A stretch of DNA of 64,000 nt, taken from NCBI RefSeq assembly GCF_001279695.1, contig NZ_LGDD01000223.1, positions 26,899 to 90,898 on the forward strand. Reading direction: 5' to 3'. Numbering within the stretch: position 1 is the stretch's first letter; each line of letters opens with the position of its first letter. The notes under the pieces were generated by a model, which saw only the letters and a list, made by a program, of their open reading frames with translations, ran no database searches and had not been told where the DNA came from. The stretch comes from Streptomyces sp. WM6378 (lineage in GTDB: Bacteria; Actinomycetota; Actinomycetes; Streptomycetales; Streptomycetaceae). Shown here piece after piece: positions 8,385 through 16,004 of the stretch. Both the position numbers and the translations under genes were made by a program.

Positions 8385-8472
8385 CGTGTCAGCAGGGAGG
8401 TGAAGTTCCCCGCGGATCCGGCCTAGCTGACACGCATCCGTTTGCAGCATCTGGGGAGGTCCCGCAAACGGA
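8385..8472 (+). ncRNA. Two consecutive perfect stem-loops within the RNA array
   Basis: CGTGTCAGC (8385-8393) pairs with GCTGACACG (8426-8434), and TCCGTTTGC (8437-8445) pairs with GCAAACGGA (8464-8472): two 9-bp perfect stems separated by 2 nt. They lie between the tRNA-like RNA and the CUA tRNA in the same transcript. They may be processing signals or independent small RNAs. Confidence 0.5.
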
Positions 8473-8550
8473 CCGGCCGTCGGCCGGGGAAGGCGATGGA
8501 CGTGTCCTCACGGACGCAACCTGATCTGGTCCCCGGCCGATGCCGGACAC

Positions 8551-8623
8551 GCCCTCGTGGAGTAGTGGATATCTCGCCCGGCTCTAAACCGGGAGGTCGT
8601 GGGTTCAAATCTCACCGAGGGTA
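8551..8623 (+). tRNA. tRNA with CUA anticodon (amber-reading)
   Basis: The fold is canonical. Acceptor GCCCTCG (8551-8557) pairs with CGAGGGT (8616-8622) with one G-T at the end, and the discriminator is A (8623). The D-arm is GAG...CTC. Anticodon stem CCCGG (8577-8581) pairs with CCGGG (8589-8593) around loop CTCTAAA, so the anticodon is CTA (8584-8586). T-arm is GTGGG TTCAAAT CTCAC. CCA is not encoded. CUA reads UAG. The D-loop carries GGA, and A20 is an arginine-type identity feature, but the charging enzyme cannot be told from sequence. Confidence 0.85.
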
Positions 8624-8647
8624 CGCAAGTTGCGCATTATGCGCGCC

Positions 8648-8719
8648 GCTCCTGTCGTTCAACGGAGAGGACGCCGGTCTACGAAGCCGGAGATCAAGGT
8701 TCGAGTCCTTGCAGGAGCA
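8648..8719 (+). tRNA. tRNA-Arg(ACG)
   Basis: Acceptor GCTCCTG and CAGGAGC pair perfectly over 7 bp. The anticodon loop is CTACGAA with anticodon ACG (8681-8683). The T-arm CAAGG TTCGAGT CCTTG is perfect. The discriminator is A and CCA is not encoded. The D-arm GTTCAACGGAGAG contains GGA, as expected for arginine tRNAs. Confidence 0.9.
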
Positions 8720-8798
8720 CCTATTTGTCCGCTGTCGCGCCGCCCACCGGTGCCCAGAGGCGATGGCCCCGGCCTCCGGGGCGCGATCGCCAATCCCA

Positions 8799-8869
8799 GG
8801 GGGTGTAGCTCAGAGGCAGAGCGACGGTCTCCAAAACCGGCAGCGCAGGTTCGATTCCTGCCACCCCCC
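8799..8869 (+). tRNA. tRNA-Trp(CCA)
   Basis: Acceptor GGGGGTG and CACCCCC pair perfectly. D-arm GCTC/GAGC. The anticodon stem ACGGT/ACCGG has one mismatch at its outer end, and loop CTCCAAA gives anticodon CCA (8831-8833). T-arm GCAGG TTCGATT CCTGC is perfect. No encoded CCA. It is the last of the array, 135 bp before the next coding gene. Confidence 0.88.
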
Positions 8870-9003
8870 GCTGTGTCCCCTCCGTGCGATCCGTCGCGCC
8901 GCTGGACGTCTTCCTCGGCCTTCACGGTCGAGGGAGATCGCCGGCCGTCTCACTCGACGGGTTTGCCCGGCTGTTCCTGCTGCTCTGTAAGGGAGGCCCG
9001 CCC

Positions 9004-9612
9004 GTGGCCACGCAGTACCCGCTCTCCGGAGTGTCGAGGGTCATACACCCCGACGGCACCGTCGATCGCGTGGAGTTCCACGACCGGCCGCAGACCGCAG
9101 ACGAGACGCGAGCGTTCGCAAAGTACCGCGACCTGTCGCCGCTGGAGCTGATGCGGCAGCTGCGCACCGCCGAGTGGAATGCGGACGTCGCCCAGTCCGA
9201 ACGCGATCAGTGGAAGGCGAGCGCGCAGAGGCTTCAGATGGAGCTGGCCCAGGCGGAGCGAAAGCTGGCCGCGATCACGCCGGACGGGTGGGAACTGCCC
9301 AAGACCGTCCGGGCGCTGCTCGCGCACGCCGAAGCCCACGGCTGGCGCTCTGCGCGGGCCTGGACGCCGCGGGGGACGGACGAGATGCTACTGAAGGTCG
9401 TCCTCGGCCGGGACGCCCTCCCCTCCGACGCTCCCTCGCGCGGAGCCCAGTGGCGCTTCGAGTTGACCTGGATCTGTGTACCGGGCTCGGCCCGCCGGGC
9501 CCGTGCCGGCCTTGTTCGCACGCCTGACCGCCCGCAGTGGCATGACGCTCCGTCGGTGCGCAAGATCCGCGAACTGATCCGTGAGCACTCGTACGCGAAG
9601 GGCGCAGCGTGA
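9004..9612 (+). CDS. Hypothetical coiled-coil protein
   Basis: The GTG at 9004 is preceded by AAGGGAGG; the frame further upstream is not protein-like. The 202-aa product has a short beta-like N-terminus (GVSRVIHPDGTVDRVEFHDR), a coiled coil at residues 45-95 (SERDQWKASAQRLQMELAQA) and a C-terminal alpha/beta part of about 100 residues. No known family recognised. It is the first protein gene after the RNA array and may be read from the same promoter at 8021. The next gene starts inside its stop codon (GTGA). Confidence 0.7.
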   Translation: MATQYPLSGVSRVIHPDGTVDRVEFHDRPQTADETRAFAKYRDLSPLELMRQLRTAEWNADVAQSERDQWKASAQRLQMELAQAERKLAAITPDGWELPKTVRALLAHAEAHGWRSARAWTPRGTDEMLLKVVLGRDALPSDAPSRGAQWRFELTWICVPGSARRARAGLVRTPDRPQWHDAPSVRKIRELIREHSYAKGAA

Positions 9613-9848
9613 TCGCCTTCGCCGTCCTCGCCGTCCTCGGCCTGCTCGCTCTCGGCTACGCCGCGGGACGACTCCGGCCCTGGGAACGCTTCGGGACGTG
9701 GGTGGAGGACCTGCTCCTGCCGCACAACCACAAACGCTGGGTCGGCAACCGCGTGCGCGAGTGGGCCCTCTTCGCAGCCCTGGCCGTCACGCGGCCCTGG
9801 GCCGCACTCGAGGTCTGGCGGACACGCAAGTCCCCGGAGGTGTCCTGA
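9609..9848 (+). CDS. Small membrane protein
   Basis: The 79-residue product starts at a GTG overlapping the stop of the preceding gene. Residues 2-20 (IAFAVLAVLGLLALGYAAG) form one clear transmembrane helix; the rest is a basic, tryptophan-containing cytosolic tail (RPWERFGTWVEDLL). No family is recognised. Translational coupling to the coiled-coil gene suggests that the two act together. Confidence 0.65.
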   Translation: MIAFAVLAVLGLLALGYAAGRLRPWERFGTWVEDLLLPHNHKRWVGNRVREWALFAALAVTRPWAALEVWRTRKSPEVS

Positions 9849-9969
9849 ACATCGTCCACCGCCGCCCTGCCGTCATCGGACGGGGTCGCTGCGCCCTGAG
9901 ACGGGGCGATCGCCCGCAGTGATCTGACGCAGCCCCGAGCCGAAGTCGTCCGTACAGCAGAGGAGTTCC

Positions 9970-11235
9970 TTGACCGTCCGACATCTCACCGAGCGCGTTG
10001 AGCTGCCGCTGCCCGGCATCGGCTCCGCCTCAGCCCGGGTCACCATCCTGGAGCGCGGCCGCGTCCGCTACGTCGTGCGTGCTCCACATGTGCACGGGAC
10101 CTTCGTGGTCGTGCCGGAACACATCGCGAACGGTCCGATTCTGCCGGCCACCGTCGCGGTGCAGTTCGGTGACGGCATGGAGCCGCTCGGCGACTTCTAC
10201 CGCGAGCACCGGCCCGACGAGCCGGTGGTGCACGGCGTCCGGGTCCATGGCTGGACCGGGCACCTGTACCCGGATGACCTGCCGACCGGCTGGTTCCTGG
10301 GCCGTTACGCCGCGGGCCTGCGCAACGGCATTCACCATGAGCTCACCCGCGGCACGGAGCGCCGCACCGAGGCCGTGATCCTTGCCATCGTCACGCACTG
10401 GCGCAGCCTGCCCGTTCGGCGCGCCCTCATGAGGACGGCGGCGCGCGAGAAGGCAGCGGAGTACGCCGAGCACGACGGCAACCGCGCGACCGCGGCGGAG
10501 GCTCAGGTCGTCGAGCTCGAGCAGGCGGCCCGGGCCGTACGTCGGCGGCTCTGTGCGCTGGCCGGCATTCTGCGCCGCCGCCCGCGTCTCGTGCAGTGGC
10601 CGGATCCCGAGCCGGTGCAGCTGCGGATCGAAGATCCCCGCCGTGGGCCGCTCGGGCAGATCACGGTCCGCGAGGTCGCGGTGAACGCCGAGGTCGCGGG
10701 CAGCGTCGTCTACGAGGTTACCGGCCCTCGGGTATCCGGGCGGTTCACCGTCGGACCGAACCGGTACCGGACGGAGCCGATCCCGCAGGGCATCTGGGTC
10801 GCCTACGGGCACGCCAGCGGCGCGTACTACGAGCATGAGCGCGCTCACGCGCCCGTGGTCAACGGAGTACGCCTGTGCGGCCAGTGGGACCAGGACACGA
10901 GCGCCGGCATCACCCCCACCGCCCCCGACACGATCGGTGCCCAGGTGCCGTCCCGGGGCTCGGCGCCGTACGCCACCGAGCGCCGCACCGCAGCTGTCGT
11001 CCGCGCGCTAGCGCTGCACTACCTGCGCCGGAAGGACCTTGCCGCGCTGCGCCTGGCGGCCGCGCAGGCCAACGTCCCGACCATGCGGGCAGACGCACGG
11101 CGGTCGCTGCGCGAGGTCACGCAGCAGTTGGCCATCGAAGAGCGCAATGCGCGCCGCCATCGGGCCCGCGAGCGCGAGCTGCTCTCCCTGGTCCCTGGCA
11201 GCCCTCGCGAAGACCTGCCGGTCGAAGCCGCTTGA
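9970..11235 (+). CDS. Hypothetical protein with an internally duplicated domain
   Basis: TTG at 9970 follows AGAGGAG at a good distance. The 421-aa product is two copies of one domain joined by coiled-coil helices. Residues about 5-150 (VRYVVRAPHVHGTFVVVPEH, then EPVVHGVRVHGWTG) match residues about 240-345 (VVYEVTGPRVSGRFTVGPNR, then APVVNGVRLCGQW), and each is followed by an ERRTXAVXXA motif and a charged helix. No known family recognised. Its stop overlaps an in-frame ATG of the next frame (TGATG at 11233-11237). Confidence 0.7.
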   Translation: MTVRHLTERVELPLPGIGSASARVTILERGRVRYVVRAPHVHGTFVVVPEHIANGPILPATVAVQFGDGMEPLGDFYREHRPDEPVVHGVRVHGWTGHLYPDDLPTGWFLGRYAAGLRNGIHHELTRGTERRTEAVILAIVTHWRSLPVRRALMRTAAREKAAEYAEHDGNRATAAEAQVVELEQAARAVRRRLCALAGILRRRPRLVQWPDPEPVQLRIEDPRRGPLGQITVREVAVNAEVAGSVVYEVTGPRVSGRFTVGPNRYRTEPIPQGIWVAYGHASGAYYEHERAHAPVVNGVRLCGQWDQDTSAGITPTAPDTIGAQVPSRGSAPYATERRTAAVVRALALHYLRRKDLAALRLAAAQANVPTMRADARRSLREVTQQLAIEERNARRHRARERELLSLVPGSPREDLPVEAA

Positions 11236-11279
11236 TGAGGCCAAACCCTCCGCCGTACCCCGCCCATGGATTGGAGATC

Positions 11280-12176
11280 ATGCACAGCAACGTCATCGAG
11301 CAGCGGATGCAGGAGGCGCACGAGGACTTCGCCGCCCGCGGCCAGGCCGTGGCCGACGTCCTCAACGCCGAGGACATCCAGGGCGGAGGCTGGACGGCTG
11401 AGGCCGGGGTCAACGTGTACGGGTCGTTCACCCTGCACCACCCCGCCGGTTTCGCCGTCCACGTCGCCCGCCTCACCCCCAACCTCTCCGGAGCGGCCGG
11501 GCGCCGCCTGACAGTCGACGGCCACTACCCGCGGGAGTTCTACGGCGACCGTGCTCCGACGATCGGCGTCGGACTCGACCAGCCGGCCGCCTGGCTCGCG
11601 CGCAGGATCGTCACCAGGTTCCTGCCCGGGTACCTGAATGTGTGGCCCAAGGCGATGCTGCACAAGCGGCTCGAGAAGCGGCAGACCGCTGCCCGGACCC
11701 GGCTCAATGCGCGTCTTGAGCACGCGCTGCCCGCTCTCGGGCCGGGTGCTGTCGGCGGCGGACCCGACCGGCTCCAGTCGTACGGGTCGGTGGCTCACCA
11801 GGTGGAGGGGGAGCGGACGACGTGTCGTGTGAAAGCGCGCATGGACAACCCCGGAACCACAGTCGACCTGCAGCTGGACTGGGTGCCCGCGGATCTCGCC
11901 GTACGCATCCTCCAGGTCCTCAATCCGGCTTCGCCGCTGGAAGGCCGGATCATGCCCGGCCCACGGGCACTGGGCGCCGCGCCCGAGGCGATCACCACGC
12001 CGCGGATCCTCGTCGGCGAAGTCGTACACGGAGCACGAACTCAGCGCGTGCAACCGCAGCTGTCCAGCGGCCGCAGCGCAGGCGAACGGGCGGTTTTCGA
12101 GCCGTGGTTCGCCCCGTCCCGTACGCGGCGCCCGCTCCAGATGCCCCGGGAAGCAGCCGTTCACGCCGAGCGGTAA
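11280..12176 (+). CDS. Hypothetical protein
   Basis: I prefer ATG 11280 because TTGGAG lies five bases upstream; ATG 11235, which overlaps the previous stop, would add an unlikely Pro-rich segment. The 298-aa product begins with a helix (VIEQRMQEAHEDFAARGQAV) and then has a beta-rich part (GVNVYGSFTLHHPAGFAVHV) recalling the domain of the preceding gene. The second half repeats the theme (GERTTCRVKARMDNPGTTVD). It appears to be a paralogue of the duplicated-domain protein and is probably in one operon with it. Confidence 0.65.
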   Translation: MHSNVIEQRMQEAHEDFAARGQAVADVLNAEDIQGGGWTAEAGVNVYGSFTLHHPAGFAVHVARLTPNLSGAAGRRLTVDGHYPREFYGDRAPTIGVGLDQPAAWLARRIVTRFLPGYLNVWPKAMLHKRLEKRQTAARTRLNARLEHALPALGPGAVGGGPDRLQSYGSVAHQVEGERTTCRVKARMDNPGTTVDLQLDWVPADLAVRILQVLNPASPLEGRIMPGPRALGAAPEAITTPRILVGEVVHGARTQRVQPQLSSGRSAGERAVFEPWFAPSRTRRPLQMPREAAVHAER

Positions 12177-12349
12177 CGGCCCCGGCCGATACCGCATGAC
12201 GGGCACGGGGCGCGCCCAGGTGACAACTGTGTCGCCCGGTCACAAGCGGGAAGGGCCGGCACGTGCCGAACTCCGGTGTCAGCGCTCTCTGCCAGCATGG
12301 ACGGGCCGCTCGCGGAGTGGCGGATCAGAAGCCAGCGAAAGGGGAGATC

Positions 12350-12784
12350 GTGGCGAAGTACGAGGAGCAAATCGACAGCATCGGCATCGAGCCGATCGTG
12401 GGCGGGGCGGTGGTGTCGTTCGCCTCCACCCGGCGGGAATCCCAGTTCAACCCGCGCGAGGGCCGGTCCCGTGTGAAGAGTGCCGCGGTGTTCATCGCCC
12501 ACGGTGAGGTGCGCGCCATATGCGAGGCCCTGGTCCAGCGGGAGAGTTACCGCAGCCCCGGCGATGAGGACGATGGCTTCCACGGTTTCCGCATCAGCCC
12601 TTGGGATGGGGAGCCGGACGTACGCGGGTTCTTCCAGTACTTCGGCGGCGGTAGCGTGGTCGAGGTCGATTTGAGCGAGCGTACGCAGTCCGAACTGCTA
12701 GGGAAGCTGCAGCAGATCGGGACGGACGGTGACGGTGAAGTGCACGTCCGCTTCTACGACCACCGCGGCCTGAACTTGGCCTGA
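12350..12784 (+). CDS. Hypothetical protein
   Basis: GTG at 12350 is preceded by GGGGAG; the longer frame upstream is unlikely. The 144-aa product (AKYEEQIDSIGIEPIVGGAV at the start, FHGFRISPWDGEPDVRGFFQ in the middle) looks like a compact alpha/beta protein with no recognisable signature. It is separated from the upstream genes by 173 bp, and a perfect 14-bp hairpin follows 90 bp downstream, so it ends the rightward unit. Confidence 0.65.
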   Translation: MAKYEEQIDSIGIEPIVGGAVVSFASTRRESQFNPREGRSRVKSAAVFIAHGEVRAICEALVQRESYRSPGDEDDGFHGFRISPWDGEPDVRGFFQYFGGGSVVEVDLSERTQSELLGKLQQIGTDGDGEVHVRFYDHRGLNLA

Positions 12785-12871
12785 CGGACGGCCCGGGAGC
12801 GAACGCATTGCCCGGCACCGGGTCCGTCCGCGACGTCGACGTCATCGCGGTGCGCCGGCGCCCGATGTAGC

Positions 12872-12903
12872 GCGAGGCCCGGCGGCTGGCCGCCGGGCCT
12901 CGC
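12872..12903. terminator. Bidirectional terminator hairpin
   Basis: GCGAGGCCCGGCGG (12872-12885) and CCGCCGGGCCTCGC (12890-12903) form a perfect 14-bp stem with a 4-nt loop. It lies between the convergent genes ending at 12784 and 12953. No T-tract, as is usual in Streptomyces. Confidence 0.8.
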
Positions 12904-12952
12904 CGGCGCTCGCCAGGTGATTCGACGCCCACCGGCCCGCGGCCGCCGATCC

Positions 12953-13876
12953 TTACCAGGCGGCGACGCGTGCGATGTATGCGAGCAGCGCCCCGGTAAC
13001 ACCTGGCGAGGTCGGGACCTCGGCATTGATGGTCATGGTCGAGGCGCCGAAGGCGCGGCTGGCCGCGTGGGTGATCGTTGCGGTGCCCCCGACGGGAGCT
13101 AGCGAGAAGAACCGCACCCCGGGCAGGTTCTCGGGCAGGTCCGCCGCAGAGTGCCCGTCGATGGGCAGTGCGCCGTCGAGGTCGGCCAGGTCGGCGGTGA
13201 GGTGGCGCAGGTGCCAGTCCTCGTGCGCGCACGCACCGTGGCACCGGATCCTCGCCAGGCGCCGGCCGTCGGGCGCGTGCAGCACGTGCCGGGTGTGGTC
13301 CTGGTACTTCTTCGTGTGCACGACGGCCTGTTCGGCGCCGGAGTTGAGCCGGACGATCCAGAAGGCGTCACCATCCTGGTCGTGGAACTGCCAGGTCATG
13401 CAGATGTCGGCGGCGACGGCGAGGTCCGGCCAGTCGGCGGCGGCGCCGGTGTCCTCTCCCTGCCAGGTGTGCAGGTGAACGCTGCTGCGTCCGGCGGCCG
13501 GATCCGCGATCCACCTTCCGGGGGTACGCGGCCAGTCCCTCACCCGCCCGAGCAACAGGGGTGCCGTGCCGGGCCAGTTGGGCAGCGGTGGATGCGCGTG
13601 CGCGTTCTGGTAGACCGGGCAGTGCGCGCACCGGACCAGGGGCGCGCTCGACCCGCCGTCGGCGGGCAGGCTCGGGAGCTTCCCGCCGACGCAGCGCTCG
13701 TAGCCGCCCCAGCGCTGCCGGCCGGTACGGGCCTCGAAGAGCGACGCGAACCTGATCGGCCGAAGCCCGCAATGGGCAGGCGTGTCGAAATGGGCGTTCA
13801 GCGAAAGCCGGTTCCACCCCTGACCGTCCGGCCCGCGGGACCCGTAGTCGTTGGGGTTGTCCAGGTAGACGGGCAC
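12953..13876 (-). CDS. Hypothetical protein with a CXXC pair
   Basis: GTG at 13874-13876 follows GGAGACCTT. The 307-aa product starts PVYLDNPNDYGSRGPDGQGW and has single cysteine pairs around residue 83 (RCAHCPVYQNAHAHPP) and near 210 (RCHGACAHEDWH), which could bind metal. The rest looks like a beta-rich enzyme-like fold with no family I recognise. It follows, by 66 bp on the same strand, a small gene read from the reverse conserved-box promoter at 14358-14398, so the two probably form an operon. Confidence 0.65.
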   Translation of the reverse strand: MPVYLDNPNDYGSRGPDGQGWNRLSLNAHFDTPAHCGLRPIRFASLFEARTGRQRWGGYERCVGGKLPSLPADGGSSAPLVRCAHCPVYQNAHAHPPLPNWPGTAPLLLGRVRDWPRTPGRWIADPAAGRSSVHLHTWQGEDTGAAADWPDLAVAADICMTWQFHDQDGDAFWIVRLNSGAEQAVVHTKKYQDHTRHVLHAPDGRRLARIRCHGACAHEDWHLRHLTADLADLDGALPIDGHSAADLPENLPGVRFFSLAPVGGTATITHAASRAFGASTMTINAEVPTSPGVTGALLAYIARVAAW

Positions 13877-13942
13877 AAGGTCTCCAATCAGGATCAGGGA
13901 AGCGGTAGAACTTGCCGTCGTCGGGCGGCACGAGGGGCGTGA

Positions 13943-14296
13943 TCAGGCGCCGGAGCGGGAGGCCGCACGGCCGCCACCGATGCCGGAACGGCGCGGCAGC
14001 GGAACGGGGTTGAGCATCGGGTCATCCAGTTGGACGTACCAGTCCTCGCCGTTGGCAAAGATCGTTTCGCATCCGGCGGTGCAGGCCAGTTCTCCGGGCT
14101 TGAGGCGCTTCTGCAGCTCGTGCACCGGCGGGTTGAGGTAGCCGACGGCGGAGCCGTGGTTGCAAAACCCGCGGTCACGTACCGCGTGCCAGACATCAGC
14201 CTCGGCGTGCATCTGCGCCATCTCCAGATCGACATCCAGGCGCTGAGTGAGCACGGCTTCCAACTCATCGGCGCTGTTCTCGTCCGCGTACAGCAG
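13943..14296 (-). CDS. Hypothetical protein, probable CTG start
   Basis: The frame is open to a TTG at 14386, but the promoter -35 and -10 lie inside that extension, so the start must be downstream. The only good Shine-Dalgarno (AAGGAG) is followed five bases later by CTG at 14294-14296, giving a product that begins LLYADENSADELEAVLTQ. It contains cysteines at CNHG and CTAGC. A leaderless TTG at 14353 is the alternative. Family unknown. One of four genes here with this SD-CTG arrangement. Confidence 0.55.
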   Translation of the reverse strand: MLYADENSADELEAVLTQRLDVDLEMAQMHAEADVWHAVRDRGFCNHGSAVGYLNPPVHELQKRLKPGELACTAGCETIFANGEDWYVQLDDPMLNPVPLPRRSGIGGGRAASRSGA

Positions 14297-14357
14297 GAGG
14301 ACTCCTTCGTGATGGGGACGGGGGGAGCCGGCGCATGGAGCGTTCGGCCACAACTCC

Positions 14358-14398
14358 AATGTACTCAGGTCGGCGTCATTCAGCAAACTATTAGGATC
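14358..14398 (-). promoter_or_regulatory. Conserved-box promoter, reverse
   Basis: On the reverse strand, box GATCCTAATAGTTTGCTG starts at 14398. The -35 is TTGCTG (14381-14386), the spacer is 17 bp, and the -10 is TACATT (14358-14363). It is back to back with the forward copy starting at 14415. Confidence 0.8.
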
Positions 14399-14414
14399 AT
14401 CTCAGGCCCCAAAC

Positions 14415-14455
14415 GGCCCTTTTGATTTGACTATCGACCTCATTCTGGGTACATT
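14415..14455 (+). promoter_or_regulatory. Conserved-box promoter, forward
   Basis: Box GGCCCTTTTGATTTGACT (14415-14432), -35 TTGACT (14427-14432), 17-bp spacer ending TGGG, -10 TACATT (14450-14455) followed by TGAGTTT. It drives 14509-15184. Confidence 0.85.
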
Positions 14456-14508
14456 TGAGTTTGCCAGCGCGGGGCGATCCTCGCATCCGGATGTCTGAGG
14501 AGTGTGTG

Positions 14509-14838
14509 ATGGAGAAGCTGCCTGTTGGGATCACCGTTCACCGGGTCTACGAGGACGGGGTCGTGGAAGACCTGACCTGCCCGCCGGGCTCTGACCTCTG
14601 GCGCCCCCTCGACTTCGTCCAGCGGGTGATCGCGAAGGGGCACTGGGTCGTCATCGTCCCGGATCAGGGTTCCGGCGTCGTCGCCGAAGTATCCTTCCCG
14701 ATCGGGCCGGACCTGCTGTCGGAGATCGTCTCGAAGGCGATCAGCGCGGGGCAGAGCACGGCCGTCCTGCCCGAGAACTTCGACCGGTCAGGGTTCCTGC
14801 CGGTCCTTCGGAGCCTCACCGCAGGAGATCCGGCGTAG
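14509..14838 (+). CDS. Hypothetical protein
   Basis: ATG 14509 is preceded by GAGGAG and lies about 45 bases after the expected transcription start. The 109-aa product (MEKLPVGITVHRVYEDGVVE, later GHWVVIVPDQGSGVVAEVSF) is a small soluble alpha/beta protein. I do not recognise the family. It ends in TAG and is followed 82 bp later by a second small gene on the same strand, probably in the same transcript. Confidence 0.7.
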   Translation: MEKLPVGITVHRVYEDGVVEDLTCPPGSDLWRPLDFVQRVIAKGHWVVIVPDQGSGVVAEVSFPIGPDLLSEIVSKAISAGQSTAVLPENFDRSGFLPVLRSLTAGDPA

Positions 14839-14920
14839 CCCGGAAGGTGGGCACCCGGCCAGGCCAGAGCACCGCGCGCTGCCCGCCAACTCCCAGTCAC
14901 GCCAAACGAAAGGCTCCACA

Positions 14921-15184
14921 GTGATCACGAACGTAGAAAGTCTCGCCCCCGCGCAGGTCGTCGCGGAGATCCTGGTCGCGGCGATCCACAACATCGCCGA
15001 ACAGAACATCAACGGGCACAGCCTTGAGGCCGTCAGGACCCGGCTCGAAGGCAACCTTGGCGCGATTGCCCGCGCGGCGAAGACCTACAACTCGTCCATC
15101 AAGGACGGCAAGACCGGGCCCGAGGCGCAGCGTGACGCTGCCCTGGCGGTCGTCACGAACTACCGCTTCCAGCACAAGCTCTAG
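14921..15184 (+). CDS. Small helical protein
   Basis: GTG at 14921 follows GAAAGG. The 87-residue product is almost wholly helical (LAPAQVVAEILVAAIHNIAE and LEGNLGAIARAAKTYNSSIK). It has no cysteines and no membrane segment. No family recognised. It is the second gene after the forward conserved-box promoter at 14415. The 185 bp after it contain a 7-bp GCGCCCC/GGGGCGC hairpin but no gene. Confidence 0.65.
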   Translation: MITNVESLAPAQVVAEILVAAIHNIAEQNINGHSLEAVRTRLEGNLGAIARAAKTYNSSIKDGKTGPEAQRDAALAVVTNYRFQHKL

Positions 15185-15371
15185 CCGCCAAGGGCGCCCC
15201 GGCCCCAACCCCGTTGAAGATGGGGCGCGCCGTGCCTCATACCTGAGCACGCCGGCCTGCCGGCTGCCCACCCGGAGATCGGTTGGGACACTCACCGCAC
15301 TCTCCAGAAGGGGCAACGCTCGCCCCTTGCCGGGCTCGCCGTCGCCACTGCCTGACGGCCGAATCGCGAGG

Positions 15372-15752
15372 TCAGGTCGTCCAAGACCGGAGTGAGCGCG
15401 CGACCCCGCGAAGGTCCTCTTCACCGGCGCGGACCGCTCCGGCGAGCGCCCAGAGGGCGTCCGGCTTGGCCGCGACGGCGTGACCGGAGATCTGGAGATA
15501 GGCATCAGCGGCCGCGTACCCGACGACGAGGTTGTAGTCCTCGAAGGGCCTCAGGACCAGGGCGTGGTGCAGGAACGTTGCCGCCCTCGACACGGCATCC
15601 TCGTAATAGGGCTGGCCTGCGATTTGTTCGTAGCGGTGCGCGGTGCCGGTCCAGTGGAGGGCTCCCCAGTCGGCGATCCCGATGTTCCTGGGGGCGGCCT
15701 CCTCCTGGATGGCCAGGAGCCATCCAGGGTCGACGTAGACGATCGGGCTCAC
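15372..15752 (-). CDS. Doc/Fic-type toxin with a degenerate Fic motif
   Basis: The 126-aa protein matches the Doc layout: an N-terminal helix, GALHWTGTAHRYEQIAGQPY, then the Fic region RPFEDYNLVVGYAAADAYL near residues 68-86. Normal Fic/Doc proteins have HXFXDGNKRT there and modify targets with AMP or phosphate. Here the His is Arg and the Lys/Arg after Asn are replaced, so activity may be altered or lost. It starts at a GTG overlapping the stop of the antitoxin gene, the classic antitoxin-first arrangement. Confidence 0.75.
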   Translation of the reverse strand: MSPIVYVDPGWLLAIQEEAAPRNIGIADWGALHWTGTAHRYEQIAGQPYYEDAVSRAATFLHHALVLRPFEDYNLVVGYAAADAYLQISGHAVAAKPDALWALAGAVRAGEEDLRGVARSLRSWTT

Positions 15753-15952
15753 CGCATGCCCTCGGGCGCGTCCTTGACGGCCTCCAGGGCGACCGGTACA
15801 GCGGTTCGGGCAGCAGTGAGGAAGCGCGCCTTGTCGGCGTCGCTGATCAGCAGCTGCTTGGCCCAGGACCGGGTGGACTGGCCAAGTCTCGCGGCGTGCT
15901 CGTTCACCCGGTCCAGTTCTTCCTGTGTGAGGTCTACGGAGATTTTCGGCAT
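15749..15952 (-). CDS. Ribbon-helix-helix-type antitoxin
   Basis: The 67-aa protein begins MPKISVDLTQEELDRVNEHA, a short beta strand followed by two helices as in RHH DNA-binding antitoxins. A C-terminal tail (RTAVPVALEAVKDAPEG) probably wraps the toxin. It overlaps the toxin start. Just upstream are three copies of TGGAGGCA/TGCCTCCA at 12-bp spacing, which fits autoregulation by an RHH dimer. Confidence 0.75.
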   Translation of the reverse strand: MPKISVDLTQEELDRVNEHAARLGQSTRSWAKQLLISDADKARFLTAARTAVPVALEAVKDAPEGMR

Positions 15953-15972
15953 GTCTCTACCGTACCGCCCGA

Positions 15973-16004
15973 TGCCTCCATCTGTGGAGGCACCAGTGGA
16001 GGCA
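15973..16004. promoter_or_regulatory. Operator of the toxin-antitoxin operon
   Basis: TGCCTCCA (15973-15980), TGGAGGCA (15985-15992) and TGGAGGCA (15997-16004) occur at an exact 12-bp period, 20 bp upstream of the antitoxin start. The first two form an inverted repeat and the third is a direct repeat. The remaining 16005-16427 shows no supported gene. Confidence 0.7.

Noticed and set aside
8551..8623. The CUA tRNA as tRNA-Pyl
   Set aside because: tRNA-Pyl has a 6-bp anticodon stem and tiny D-loop; this one has canonical dimensions, and no pylS or pylBCD genes are visible.
14297..14386. TTG 14386 as the start of the gene at 13943
   Set aside because: The -35 (14381-14386) and -10 (14358-14363) of the reverse promoter lie inside that extension, so it is not transcribed.
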